Shown one piece after another: positions 36,120 through 44,835 of a DNA stretch of 64,000 bases. A program made the position numbers and the translations under genes. The notes below the pieces were generated by a model. The model did not search any database. It was not told the origin of the DNA and was given only the letters and a program-made list of their open reading frames with translations. Source of the stretch: Pseudoclavibacter sp. AY1F1. GTDB taxonomy: Bacteria; Actinomycetota; Actinomycetes; Actinomycetales; Microbacteriaceae. Position 1 is the first letter of the stretch, and every line of letters begins with the position of its first letter. The DNA lies in the NCBI RefSeq assembly GCF_002931075.1, contig NZ_PSTQ01000006.1, forward strand, positions 1-64,000, read 5' to 3'.

Positions 36120-37496
36120 ATGGTTGAGACCGTTCTGAATCCCCGCCCTCATCCGCGCGTGCTCATCTGCGTTTCGGACTCGGCGCTGGCGGGAAGGCTC
36201 CAGTTCTTCGACGAATACAACGGGACAGTCGACTATGTCGGCATTCTCACCCTGTCTTACCTGGGCGAGTATGACCTGGTTGTCGTAGACCAGCCTCTCG
36301 CATCGTTCGACGTAGTCGAGTGGGATCGCCTGGTCGACGTTGGCCCCAACGTCATCTACCTTCAGCCGACGGACGGTCAGCTCCAAGACTCGTTCGATTA
36401 CTTGGTGGATGACGAGGACTATGAACCGGACGGATACCTCCATTCGCTTCAGATGGTTCCGGGCAGGGAAGTCAGCATGCCGAGTGGGTTGCCGGACGAG
36501 CTGCAACGTCTGGTCAAGTCGGACCTCGCCGGAGCAGTCGATGCTAGGCAGTTCCAGTTCGGGATCCGTTCAGACCCCCGGCCCTCGAATGGCTCGCTGT
36601 CCGAAACGGTCCGTCCCTTCTTGATTGGCCCTGATGGGCTGATTCTGGCTGGCGAGTACCAGCGCGCCACCGGCGTGTACGTTTGGGTGCTCCCAGCTGA
36701 TCTGCCGGACTTCAGGCCATGGATTGACGTTGCTTTCTCTGAGTGGAGCAAACTATCCGCGACCCGATTCCCAGCCAAGCCGAACTGGATCAAGTCGGAG
36801 GAATGGCGCACCAGAGACGAAGCGGATGCGGCGGCAGCGATAGTCGCCTTGGACCGCGCGTTCGAGGAGGCGACATTGGTCCACCAGGCCGAACGGGTGG
36901 GTCTCCTGGAAAAACTGGCGCATGCGGAACGACTAGGAGCAGGCGGAGAGCGCCGACTCATCTCTGCGCAAGGCAGCGATCTCGAAGATGCAGTCTCGGA
37001 CGCGCTGCTCGCGCTGGGCTTCACCGTTCGCAACATGGATGAGACGTGGCCGGTGGACGCGCGTCGCGAGGATTTCCGAGTGACTCGGGCGGAGGAGTCG
37101 GACTGGCTTGCCATCGTCGAGGTCACCGGAACTACTCGCGGCGTAAAAGACGAGAAAATCAACTCGCTGCGTGACCACGCCGAGGACTATATGGCGGAGG
37201 AGAAACCAGATACCCCGCCAAGCAAGTGGTTGGTGGTGAATCGCGAGATCAAGAGAGACCCCAACACGAGGGGCTCATTCGTGCGCGAAGATCGCTTGCG
37301 AACGACATCTAAGAATGGGGTACTAATCCTGGACTCCGTGGCGGTTTTCAAGCTTGTGCGGTTCGTCCAGACCAATCCACACCGGTCGAGAGATGTCCGG
37401 GACTACCTCCGCTCTTCCACGGGCGGTATCGAGATGCGAACTGCCCAGGCGTGGATCGCTGAGCAGACTCAGATTGAGATTGGAGCCGACGACTAG
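36120..37496 (+). CDS. Putative PD-(D/E)XK-type nuclease next to the methyltransferase
   Basis: 458 residues from ATG 36120. The N-terminal 100 residues look like a receiver or Rossmann strand set (VLICVSDSALAGRL, YDLVVVDQPL). The C-terminal domain has LEDAVSDALLALGFTV, REDFRVTRAEESDWLAIVEVTGT: the D and E placements resemble a PD-(D/E)XK core, but Lys is replaced by Thr. It faces away from the fused methyltransferase with 202 bases between, the usual layout of a restriction-modification or defence unit. Product uncertain. Confidence 0.55.
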   Translation: MVETVLNPRPHPRVLICVSDSALAGRLQFFDEYNGTVDYVGILTLSYLGEYDLVVVDQPLASFDVVEWDRLVDVGPNVIYLQPTDGQLQDSFDYLVDDEDYEPDGYLHSLQMVPGREVSMPSGLPDELQRLVKSDLAGAVDARQFQFGIRSDPRPSNGSLSETVRPFLIGPDGLILAGEYQRATGVYVWVLPADLPDFRPWIDVAFSEWSKLSATRFPAKPNWIKSEEWRTRDEADAAAAIVALDRAFEEATLVHQAERVGLLEKLAHAERLGAGGERRLISAQGSDLEDAVSDALLALGFTVRNMDETWPVDARREDFRVTRAEESDWLAIVEVTGTTRGVKDEKINSLRDHAEDYMAEEKPDTPPSKWLVVNREIKRDPNTRGSFVREDRLRTTSKNGVLILDSVAVFKLVRFVQTNPHRSRDVRDYLRSSTGGIEMRTAQAWIAEQTQIEIGADD

Positions 37497-37678
37497 GGCA
37501 GCAGGCTCAGGTCGCACGCTAGGCAGGCGGCGTGTCCAGCAGTGGTGAGGTCCGCCAGATGAAGGCAGCTCGGGCACTTTGGCCAAGAGAGGTACTCGGT
37601 GTCGTCTGCGCTGACGATGTTCGTGTTCACGATGTGATTCTGCACGAACGGTGTGCCGGGCGAGGCATCGCTGTACAT
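37493..37678 (-). CDS. Small zinc-ribbon-like protein
   Basis: 61 residues from ATG 37678. The C-terminus has CPSCLHLADLTTAGHAACLAC, a C-x2-C...C-x2-C pattern that may bind zinc. No clear ribosome binding site; start uncertain. The stop overlaps the end of the convergent nuclease gene. It lies last in the leftward operon from 42774. Confidence 0.4.
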   Translation of the reverse strand: MYSDASPGTPFVQNHIVNTNIVSADDTEYLSWPKCPSCLHLADLTTAGHAACLACDLSLLP

Positions 37679-37731
37679 GTTGTGGATAAGTGCGCCGGGG
37701 CCGTGGGAGGCGTGGGACCGGTAGCCGTCGA

Positions 37732-38046
37732 CTATGCGGCGTCGAGTGGTGCAGGCCGGGTCGCTTCGAGCGCGGCGAGACGGCCGGGCTGGAAGCCGCT
37801 CCAGTGGTCGACGCTGCCTGTGTCGGGGTGCTCGACGTAAACGACAGGGGCCTGGGCGTAGTCGAGCTTCTTGACGAAGGCGAGGGCTTCGGTGTCGGTG
37901 CTCACGTCGACGATCTCGTAGGGGATGCCCGCTCGGTCGAGGGCTCGGTAGGTAGCCTTGCACTGCACGCAGCTCGGCTTGCTGAAGACGGTGACGATGG
38001 GGATGCTCGTGTCGGGGATACCGACGGGGGATGGATTGCTGTTCAT
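37732..38046 (-). CDS. Glutaredoxin/NrdH-like redoxin
   Basis: 104 residues. Thioredoxin-fold redoxin with the active site FSKPSCVQCKATYRAL (C-V-Q-C, as in NrdH proteins), then YEIVDVSTDTEALAFV and APVVYVEHP. NrdH normally reduces class Ib ribonucleotide reductase; no nrdE/F is in the window, so here it may supply reducing power for element-specific dNTP supply or another thiol enzyme. ATG 38046 follows a good GAAGGAAG. Confidence 0.82.
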   Translation of the reverse strand: MNSNPSPVGIPDTSIPIVTVFSKPSCVQCKATYRALDRAGIPYEIVDVSTDTEALAFVKKLDYAQAPVVYVEHPDTGSVDHWSGFQPGRLAALEATRPAPLDAA

Positions 38047-38078
38047 GCTGCTCTTCCTTCTGTTGGTTGGTGCGGGGT

Positions 38079-38528
38079 CTAGCGGGCAGGGCCAAGGTCG
38101 AAGAACACCGCACGCCGCTCGACCTCGGAGGAGTAGACGGGCTCGTGAGAGGCCGCGAGGGCGACCACCATGCCACCCGGTCGGCTCGCGACCACGGAGT
38201 TCAAGTCCGTCTCGGTGATGTCGTCGAGGACGGGGATGCGTTCGACCGGGATGCTTCTCATGGCGGCCATCGTCCAAGACGAGGCATGGACGATGGCTTC
38301 GAGGCCGAGTACGTACCGCACGGATTCGAGAACGAGAGTCTTGCCGGTTCCCTGAGCGCCACGCAGGACGATGATCGAGGCGATCTCGCCCGTGCGAAGC
38401 CCGCGAAGCAAAGCTTGGAAGCGCTCCGCCTGGTCCTTGTTGAGGCCTGATCGCTTCAGCGCGAGTCTGATCGGGAGCGGCGGGTTCTGCGCAAGACGTG
38501 CTCGCTGGGTGGAGGTTGCTGCGGTCAT
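38079..38528 (-). CDS. Small P-loop ATPase
   Basis: 149 residues. Walker A is LRGAQGTGKT and Walker B IPVLDDI, with a possible sensor segment MVVALAASHEP. It resembles a minimal AAA+/DnaC-type helicase loader, which would fit its place in a replication operon; the exact role is inferred. ATG 38528 is read from GAAGGAAG and overlaps the upstream stop (ATGA). Confidence 0.68.
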   Translation of the reverse strand: MTAATSTQRARLAQNPPLPIRLALKRSGLNKDQAERFQALLRGLRTGEIASIIVLRGAQGTGKTLVLESVRYVLGLEAIVHASSWTMAAMRSIPVERIPVLDDITETDLNSVVASRPGGMVVALAASHEPVYSSEVERRAVFFDLGPAR

Positions 38529-38752
38529 GATGTTTCTTCCTTCTTGTTGGGGTGGCGCGGCCGACGGGCCGCTTTCACGAGTTGAGCCACGCGGGTGAGT
38601 CCGATCCCGGCCTGCTTCGCGGCTTCGCGGTAGGACAAGCCGTTCGCGACCGCGCTGACGACAGCGAGATCGCGCTCGCGAACCGAGGCCCGGTAGGAGG
38701 CCTCCGCAGAGACGACCGCTTCGGACGCATCGGCGAGGGATGAGATGGACAT
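38525..38752 (-). CDS. Small HTH protein
   Basis: 75 residues. A helix-turn-helix is visible in VVSAVANGLSYREAAKQAGIGLTRVAQLVKAARR. Likely DNA-binding. AAGGAAA precedes ATG 38752. Sits between the large and small ATPase genes in the same operon. Confidence 0.65.
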   Translation of the reverse strand: MSISSLADASEAVVSAEASYRASVRERDLAVVSAVANGLSYREAAKQAGIGLTRVAQLVKAARRPRHPNKKEETS

Positions 38753-38766
38753 GGGTTTCCTTTCCT

Positions 38767-41511
38767 TCAGGCAGTTGGCTGGGCGACAACCACAGGTGGT
38801 GCATCGACGGGGCGGATCGCCCTGACAGGCTTAGCGACCGAACCAGCGTCAGGGAGGCTGTCCGCTGGTAGGTCGATACCGACAGCGGCTAGCGGAAAGA
38901 CCATTCCGCGAGGGCGACCGGTTTCGGCTCCAACGAAGGCCGTGGGCACCTTGGTGCTAACGCCGTCCGGGGTGGCGTTGGCGACTGCGAGTTCGACGAG
39001 GCGTGGCGCTGCGTGCTCAGGAGACACGTTGCTGCCCATCAGCTGGAGGAGATTCCGCAGGTGGCCAGCGGAGATCGCGATGTGGCGACCGTCACCGACG
39101 ATTCGAGCCAGTGGCTTCGCCCGCCCTGGGGGCCGGGGTGCGTCGATCCCGCTTTCGGTGTAGCCGAGCAGGTGAGCAGCGACGGGGAAGCGACTCAACC
39201 AAGGTCCGAGTCCCGGTCCCACGTCGATGTAGCCGTTTCCACTGCCGCAGGCCTCGCCGATGGTAGACATGACCTTTGCTGAGAGGGTTGTCTCAGCCAT
39301 GTCGGCAGCGTCAGATTCGAGCAGACCTTTGAGAATCCGCTGCCACAACGTTTCGTCCAGGCGAGGGCAATCCTCGATGGGCGTCTCGGGGTTCCAGAGG
39401 AAGACTTCGAGCGACGCTCGGACGGCGGCGTACTTCGCCATCGCTCGCCCTTCACGGACGATGCTCGCCAGTGCGCGGTCGCGCAGGAACGTGAAGCGTG
39501 TGCTCAGAGCGTAGACACCGCCTTCCTGCGACGCGATTGCTGCGTAAGCCGCGATCTGCGTCCAGTAGATGACGGGTGCGATCTCGCCGAATCGGGCGCG
39601 GAAGCTATCAAGAGCAGCCTTGGAAACGGTGCTCGATGGCAGGAAGCGCTCCTGCGAATCTTTTTCTGCGTGAACCGGGACATGGATAACTCGGTTGCGG
39701 CGCGACTGCTTGAAATTCGCGTATTCACCCGTGATCGCGGCCGTGCCGGTGTAGCGCAGGTCTTTTCGCGCGCCTCCTCCGCTAGCCCCGCGTGCGATTG
39801 GCTTGCGACCGAACTGCACGGTAACCAGTGTTTCCACACCGGCGGCGGCGGTCTCCGCCTTATTCGTTCCCCGAGTCGAGACATTCACGTCGGGCTGGTT
39901 CAGGTCGTCCGCGATGGCAGGCAGGTGCCCTCTCGCGTTCATACGCGTGAGGACTCCCGGACCGGTTACATCGGAAAGATCGACGGCGATGTGACCCGAG
40001 GGAGCCCCTCCGAGCACACACGAAAACGTTTGCGAGAGCAGGTATGTCTTGCCGTTTTCCGTCACGCCACTGAAGAACGCAGCTGGTGTCTCCGGGGTGT
40101 ATCCGGCGGCAGCCGGTGCAGAGAACATCACGAAGCCCATCAGTGCCGCGACGTGAATCTCGTTGGGAGTGATCTTCAGCAAGGCTTCGAGCAGTTGCGG
40201 CTTCGTGGCCAGCACCTCCGCCTTCGAGAACTTGGTCGAGAGGCTCGGCGGCATCATCGGAGCGTCGAGGTCGGGGGGAGTCGCCCGGTAGGACTCGTCG
40301 ACGATCACCTTCGCGGGGTCCAGCTCGGGGCTCACCATGTAGAGCCCACCGATGGGGGTCGCGAAGTGGAAGCCACCGTCTGGTCGCCGCTGGTAGCCGG
40401 TCGTCGCAGACTCGTTCTTGATCGGGGCGAATCGCCCGAGCTGCTGGACGAGGCGAGCGAAGGCCAGCTGGTCGTTCTTGTCGAGGGCTTCGATGTCGAG
40501 CCCCTCTTCGGTGCCGAGCGCGACGAGTTCGTCGTGACGACCGAGCTGCTTGGCCGTCAGCTGCGAGGAAAGTGCGCGCCGCTGAACGCCGGACTGTGTG
40601 AATACGAGCGCGGCGAGCTTGAGCTTGGTCGTCAACGTCTCAGCGTTGTGCAACGATCCATCAGCGCCTGCGTCAGAACCGCCACGGACGACCTCGGTCG
40701 AGTAGGGGATCGTTGAGCCGAGGAAGGTGTCTCCGTATGTCGGGGACACCAGCCAGGCTCCAGAGGGGCGTAGCTCGATCAGCTCCATCTCCCCAGGGCG
40801 CTGGACGACAACGATCGGCTCGAACGAGGCCACTCCGTGGTTCGCCTTGACGGCGTCTGCAATGCGGGCTGCGATTCGGTTTCCGGTAGCACCGAGATGC
40901 GCATACTCGTCGAGGTCGGCGGCCTTGCGAACCAGTTCGCTGATGCCGAGAAAGTCTTCTGCATCGGCGAGCGCCTCAATTGCATTCCATTCGGCGCTGC
41001 CGCTCCCGGCTGCCAGCAGGTAGGTCCGCAACTCGGTCTCAGACGCGAGCATGCCGCCCTTGTGCGCGAGGAGCTGTGCGAGCGAGTAGTCGGTTCCTTC
41101 GTTCCAGGGGACCGGAACCACCGAGTCCTCCGCGTCGCGAAGCTTCTTCAGTCCGGCGCCTTCGACCCCCGCGAGGTACGGAAGTCCGTCGGTGTCGTGG
41201 CCGAGCCTGCCCAGTTTGATGCGCTCATCGGTGGAGTCCTTCTTGGCGCTGTCTCGCTGCTGCACGACTCGGATGCTGGAGTCCGAGTGGTCGAGGTCAA
41301 GGTCGACGTTCGCGCGCTGATTCATGTCCTGGACCAGAACGCCTTCCAGCAGCCAGTCGAGGCGGGCGGTGTCAGGCCTGTCGACTCGGGCGGGGGAAGG
41401 GGAACCCTTGCCGAGTGTGCCGTGGCCGCGTAGCTTCTGCGCGTACTTATCGAAGGGAAGAGCGGTCTCGAAGAGGCGCTGCATGGGGGAGAGCGGGGTG
41501 GCTGAGGTCAT
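38767..41511 (-). CDS. Large replication ATPase, DUF927/helicase-like
   Basis: 914 residues from ATG 41511 (MTSATPLSPM); AAAGGA upstream supports this start over one 63 bases earlier. A P-loop is visible in FFSGVTENGKTYLLSQ and a Walker-B-like segment in HLPAIADDLNQ. The layout (long N-terminal region, central NTPase near residue 500, C-terminal helical part) resembles plasmid or phage replication helicases of the DUF927 type, but the match is by eye. It follows the primase gene by 52 bases. Probably opens the origin at 43.3-43.8 kb. Confidence 0.6.
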   Translation of the reverse strand: MTSATPLSPMQRLFETALPFDKYAQKLRGHGTLGKGSPSPARVDRPDTARLDWLLEGVLVQDMNQRANVDLDLDHSDSSIRVVQQRDSAKKDSTDERIKLGRLGHDTDGLPYLAGVEGAGLKKLRDAEDSVVPVPWNEGTDYSLAQLLAHKGGMLASETELRTYLLAAGSGSAEWNAIEALADAEDFLGISELVRKAADLDEYAHLGATGNRIAARIADAVKANHGVASFEPIVVVQRPGEMELIELRPSGAWLVSPTYGDTFLGSTIPYSTEVVRGGSDAGADGSLHNAETLTTKLKLAALVFTQSGVQRRALSSQLTAKQLGRHDELVALGTEEGLDIEALDKNDQLAFARLVQQLGRFAPIKNESATTGYQRRPDGGFHFATPIGGLYMVSPELDPAKVIVDESYRATPPDLDAPMMPPSLSTKFSKAEVLATKPQLLEALLKITPNEIHVAALMGFVMFSAPAAAGYTPETPAAFFSGVTENGKTYLLSQTFSCVLGGAPSGHIAVDLSDVTGPGVLTRMNARGHLPAIADDLNQPDVNVSTRGTNKAETAAAGVETLVTVQFGRKPIARGASGGGARKDLRYTGTAAITGEYANFKQSRRNRVIHVPVHAEKDSQERFLPSSTVSKAALDSFRARFGEIAPVIYWTQIAAYAAIASQEGGVYALSTRFTFLRDRALASIVREGRAMAKYAAVRASLEVFLWNPETPIEDCPRLDETLWQRILKGLLESDAADMAETTLSAKVMSTIGEACGSGNGYIDVGPGLGPWLSRFPVAAHLLGYTESGIDAPRPPGRAKPLARIVGDGRHIAISAGHLRNLLQLMGSNVSPEHAAPRLVELAVANATPDGVSTKVPTAFVGAETGRPRGMVFPLAAVGIDLPADSLPDAGSVAKPVRAIRPVDAPPVVVAQPTA

Positions 41512-41563
41512 GCTGCCTGTCCTTTCTGTGCTGATGGTGGTGTCGGTGTCGGTGTCGGTGTGC

Positions 41564-42520
41564 CTACGCGGCAATTCGGCCGATACCGTGCGACGCGGCC
41601 AGGTAGTCGTCGATGCCCGATCCGACAGTGTTCTTCGGTACTTGGATCACGCGAACGATGGCCCCGTGGTGACCAACCGCGACTGCGGTGGCTTGAACGG
41701 CGCGCGCGACAGCGGAGTTCTCAGTTGCGTCGCCGTCGAAAGCGAGGAAGACGTCCCGGCCTCGGAGAATTTGCGGGCAACGGTCGAGGATCGAGCCCAA
41801 GCGAAGAGACACGCAGCCAACGCCCCGACGTTCCGCTGGGATGCTGACGCCGGTGTACGCGATGACACCAACGTGCTCCATTCCCATTGCCGAGAGGATC
41901 GCGTCCCTCTTGACGAGTCCTTCGGTCAGAAGGAGTGGCTTGCCGGTGTCGAGCAGAGCCTCGCGGTTCAGAGGGTGGATGTACCCGTCGGGTGCTTGTC
42001 CGAGGGGCGAGATGAACTTGCCCTTGATGTTGTCGTTGAACTGAGCGGTGCGGAGGGTTCGGAGCTGGAGTCCGACGCACTCGATGACATCCGCCTTCTC
42101 GTCGAGCGTGAATCGCTTGATGCCAAGCGCGCCCGAGTGGCGAACGTCCTCGGGTGTGACGGGGTACCGAGCGTCCTTGGCAGTCGCGAATCCCCAGGTC
42201 AGCTCTCGGGCGTTGAACGGCACCCCGTTGTGGCGGGCAACGCCGAGTGGCGAGACAATGCCGTAGTGTCCTGCCGCCACGGACGGTGCGACGGTGCGGC
42301 TCGCAAGGTAGAAGGCCGCGCGGCGGAGATCGTCTGCACGGTCGTAGTAGTCAACATCGCGGTTGGTGGTCGCGGCCAGCTTCGCGGCAACGCCCTTGTC
42401 GCCGCGTGCTTCGGCTGCGAGGTCGTCGAAGAAGACGGCGGAGACGGCGTCAAGCTTCTCCTCCGACAGGCCGGAAGCGGCGAGGTCGTCGGCGGTCGGG
42501 GAAGGAACAGAGTTCGTCAT
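41564..42520 (-). CDS. TOPRIM primase-like protein, DUF3854 type
   Basis: 318 residues from ATG 42520; a TTG nine bases upstream is also open. A TOPRIM-type core is visible: LLLTEGLVKRDAILSA (the Glu), VGVIAYTGV, and DVFLAFDGDATENSAVARAV (Asp pair), then RVIQVPKNTVGSGIDDYLA. Such domains lie in primases of phages and plasmids, and this one should prime replication of the element. Confidence 0.72.
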   Translation of the reverse strand: MTNSVPSPTADDLAASGLSEEKLDAVSAVFFDDLAAEARGDKGVAAKLAATTNRDVDYYDRADDLRRAAFYLASRTVAPSVAAGHYGIVSPLGVARHNGVPFNARELTWGFATAKDARYPVTPEDVRHSGALGIKRFTLDEKADVIECVGLQLRTLRTAQFNDNIKGKFISPLGQAPDGYIHPLNREALLDTGKPLLLTEGLVKRDAILSAMGMEHVGVIAYTGVSIPAERRGVGCVSLRLGSILDRCPQILRGRDVFLAFDGDATENSAVARAVQATAVAVGHHGAIVRVIQVPKNTVGSGIDDYLAASHGIGRIAA

Positions 42521-42525
42521 CGCGT

Positions 42526-42774
42526 TCAACCGATCTTCTCGAACTGGATCGGGTGGCCGAGGTAGCTCTCCACATCCACGCGGATGGCCTTCACGCGAGT
42601 TCCCACGAGCCTGGTCCCGATGCCTTTGGCTTCCAGCTCGCCAGACAGCGCCATGTCCATCGCGCGCTGTCGAGACATGTTGAGGACCACGGCCAGCTCG
42701 GGGATGGATAGGAGGGCAGGCTTGGGCCTGGGCTTCCGTTTCTCTGGGGTGCGCGTTGGCTTCACCGGCTGCAA
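42526..42774 (-). CDS. Small winged-HTH protein heading the replication operon
   Basis: 82 residues. HTH of the excisionase type: LLSIPELAVVLNMSRQRAMDMALSGEL, then RLVGTRVKAIRVDVESYL. TTG 42774 is the likely start: GAGGAG lies six bases before it. Possibly an origin-binding or regulatory protein. Confidence 0.68.
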   Translation of the reverse strand: MQPVKPTRTPEKRKPRPKPALLSIPELAVVLNMSRQRAMDMALSGELEAKGIGTRLVGTRVKAIRVDVESYLGHPIQFEKIG

Positions 42775-42822
42775 TGGAATCTCCTCAGTTCGTCCGCTGG
42801 TTACTTATGGACTACTATACTA

Positions 42823-42840
42823 CAACAACGTGAGTTGTTG
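42823..42840. promoter_or_regulatory. Operator-like inverted repeat in the divergent promoter region
   Basis: CAACAAC-GTGA-GTTGTTG: a perfect 7-bp inverted repeat with a 4-base spacer, inside an AT-rich stretch between the replication operon and the HTH regulator at 42874. It is a good candidate site for that regulator. Confidence 0.65.
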
Positions 42841-42873
42841 GTGATTCTGGCGGTTTCGGTCTAAGGTCGCCCC

Positions 42874-43323
42874 ATGACGACGAATGCTTTTCCGCGCGGC
42901 GAGCGTGAGCCGCTTCCAGCCTCAGTCCCCATCGAAGGCGCTGCTCTCAAGGCACTGCGCGCGTACGAGGGGAGCGCGCAGGCGGACCTGGCTGACCGAC
43001 TAGGCATCTCTCAGCAGACGGTCGCGGTTTGGGAGCGGAAGGGTGTGCCCTACGCCAATCGTGACCGAGTGCGGAAGCTCCTCGGTGAAGCCGAGCTTGT
43101 CTGGGCTCAGCTACGGGCCGACGGTGAGCTGGGCGGAGATCTGTCGCCTGAGCAATTCGCGGCGCAGTTCTACTGGGCTGAGGTGGAGCCAAGGCCGCAG
43201 GTCTACCGTGTCCCGGCCTGGCCGTCCGACGAGGCGCAGGCGAAGTTGCTCGCGTCATTTAGCGAGATCGAGCTTCTTGATGAGCTTCGGCGGCGTGCGG
43301 ATGCCCGCGGCACAACCCTGTAG
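42874..43323 (+). CDS. XRE-type HTH regulator
   Basis: 149 residues. The HTH of the Cro/XRE type is AQADLADRLGISQQTVAVWERKGVPYANRDRVRKLLG. The C-terminal half is acidic, perhaps for dimerisation. It lies between a divergent operator and the origin, so it probably represses the replication operon and itself. Confidence 0.78.
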   Translation: MTTNAFPRGEREPLPASVPIEGAALKALRAYEGSAQADLADRLGISQQTVAVWERKGVPYANRDRVRKLLGEAELVWAQLRADGELGGDLSPEQFAAQFYWAEVEPRPQVYRVPAWPSDEAQAKLLASFSEIELLDELRRRADARGTTL

Positions 43324-43842
43324 TCGGTCGACTGCTGGTCAGGCTGGTCAATCGCTGGTCAATCCGTGCAGGTTCCTGAACTCGGATTTGCTGGGGTGAC
43401 GAAACGCCGCTGGTCAGCGCTGGTCAGCTTTGTTCAGTGCCCTGCACTCGGCGTTGCTGGTGAGGACGGCTATGTGGATCGGATTTGACCAGGAAACGAC
43501 GAACACATAGGGGTCCTCCACTACTACCCCCCCCCTACCTCCATATACCTGTCTCCCCCCAGTCGTGGGGGGGGGTAGTGACGCGAGACCTCTCTATATA
43601 TCTATTTCTCTGGTCAAAAAGATAGATAGAAGGGCTTCTTGTCTGTCGAAGTGAGTTCAGGTGCCTGAACGAAATTGACCAGCGCTGACCAGCGGGATCT
43701 TGAGACACCATCTAGAACGAGTTCAGGTGGCTGTACGGATTGACCAGCGATTGACCAGTAGAAGGCCGATTTGACCAGCCGGGGGTACTGCGCATAGCTG
43801 ACCAGGCATACTCAAAGGGATGAGCCAGGGGTGGCTATCGAA
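43324..43842. other. Iteron-rich presumed replication origin
   Basis: No gene. The hexamer TGGTCA/TGACCA (mostly as GCTGGTCA/TGACCAGC) occurs 13 times. The left block has 43336, 43345, 43356, 43411 and 43421 in forward orientation. The right block has 43676, 43686, 43741, 43752, 43772 and 43799 reversed. Two more lie between (43486 reversed, 43611 forward). Within blocks, many neighbours are 9-11 bases apart, near one helix turn. A second motif, GTTCAGG/CCTGAAC, occurs at 43375, 43655, 43664 and 43721. The centre has a 12-bp inverted repeat of a C9 and a G9 run (43524-43535 with 43567-43578) and an AT-rich patch (43593-43632). Together with the adjacent primase and ATPase genes this fits an iteron origin. 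Confidence 0.7.
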
Positions 43843-43870
43843 CGAACCCCCGTCACTAGACGGGGGTTCG
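43843..43870. terminator. Hairpin between the origin and the 43916 gene
   Basis: 12-bp perfect stem (43843-43854 with 43859-43870), 4-base loop ACTA. It insulates the origin from the following genes or acts as an attenuator. Confidence 0.75.
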
Positions 43871-43915
43871 TTGCTGCCACCGCATACTCCGGTCACCAAC
43901 CGACTGGAGACCCGA

Positions 43916-44275
43916 ATGAACGACCAGCCACGCCCCGTCGAAGCCGTGCGCGAGTTCGCACGCACAGGCGACCGCCTCCACCTCGACTGGCTCAGCGCCA
44001 TCGGCCTGAAGATCGTCCGCCACCGCAGCGGCACCCTCATCTTCGGCACCCTCAACGGAGAGCGGATCAGCGCCACTCGCCTCCAGCTCGTCGTCGGCTC
44101 GAACGCCTACCTGACCACCGACGGCCAGCTCATTTTCCAATCCGAACGCGACCCAATCAACGCCGAGACCAAGCTCCGCGAGGCGCTGCAACAGCGCGGC
44201 TACGTCGTCACGAACGACCACGACGCCGAGACCATCCACAGGTTCCCCGGCCCTGCCGCTCCTCGGTCGATCTGA
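43916..44275 (+). CDS. Small hypothetical protein
   Basis: 119 residues. Mixed alpha/beta: VEAVREFARTGDRLHLDWLS, then ISATRLQLVVGSNAYLTTDG. No family recognised. ATG 43916 follows GGAGA at 43906-43910. First gene rightward of the origin. Confidence 0.62.
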   Translation: MNDQPRPVEAVREFARTGDRLHLDWLSAIGLKIVRHRSGTLIFGTLNGERISATRLQLVVGSNAYLTTDGQLIFQSERDPINAETKLREALQQRGYVVTNDHDAETIHRFPGPAAPRSI

Positions 44276-44279
44276 GCCG

Positions 44280-44636
44280 ATGTCGTACCCGGGCGCACAG
44301 CGACGCAGCAGCCTCCCGCGCCTCGTCGCCTTCACCTCACGTGAACCAGCGGCCAGCCGTCGCCCTGTCGGTCCAGCGTCTGCCCTCCGCCTTCTCCGCG
44401 CCGGGTGGCGAATCGCAGCCCAGTGGGCCGACTCGGATGGCAGCCTACGGCTGCTTCTGGCGATTCCGCATCCGCAGACGCAGGACGACATCGAGATGCT
44501 TCAGGCAGTGCTCGGCACCGACGAGTCCTTCCTCGAAGCCGAGCAGCGTGCGGAGCTGGTCCCTGGCGGCCGACGAACGGCCGAGCAAGCCATCGCCGAG
44601 CTGACCGCTGCCTGTGGAGTCGGCACCTCTGGCTGA
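44280..44636 (+). CDS. Small hypothetical protein
   Basis: 118 residues, four bases after the previous stop. Its layout (LRAGWRIAAQWADSDGSLRLLLAIPHPQTQDDIEML) is unknown. Probably co-transcribed with the 43916 gene. Confidence 0.55.
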   Translation: MSYPGAQRRSSLPRLVAFTSREPAASRRPVGPASALRLLRAGWRIAAQWADSDGSLRLLLAIPHPQTQDDIEMLQAVLGTDESFLEAEQRAELVPGGRRTAEQAIAELTAACGVGTSG

Positions 44637-44835
44637 ACGCTGGTTATGCCGCCTGTAACAGGCAGTCCACGTCCTGCCCAGTTTTCGCGGCGAACGCGCC
44701 AGCCACAACGACCCATTCCGGGTCAGCTTCAGCGACTCCGACGGCGGATTCGGGGTCACCACCGCGCACCGAGCGCACACTCCGAGCGGCAGAGAGCCAT
44801 GTCTCGGGGGAGATAGCAGAGCGAAGGGGGAGCCG

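Noticed and set aside
37732-38046. NrdH redoxin as part of a ribonucleotide reductase operon
   Set aside because: No nrdE, nrdF or nrdI lies nearby; neighbours are replication genes.
39670-40716. 348-codon open frame on the plus strand
   Set aside because: Antisense to the large ATPase gene, which has a well-placed start and P-loop.
43501-43580. Stable G-quadruplex at the G9 run
   Set aside because: A single long G run with a facing C run fits a hairpin better; four separate G tracts are not present.
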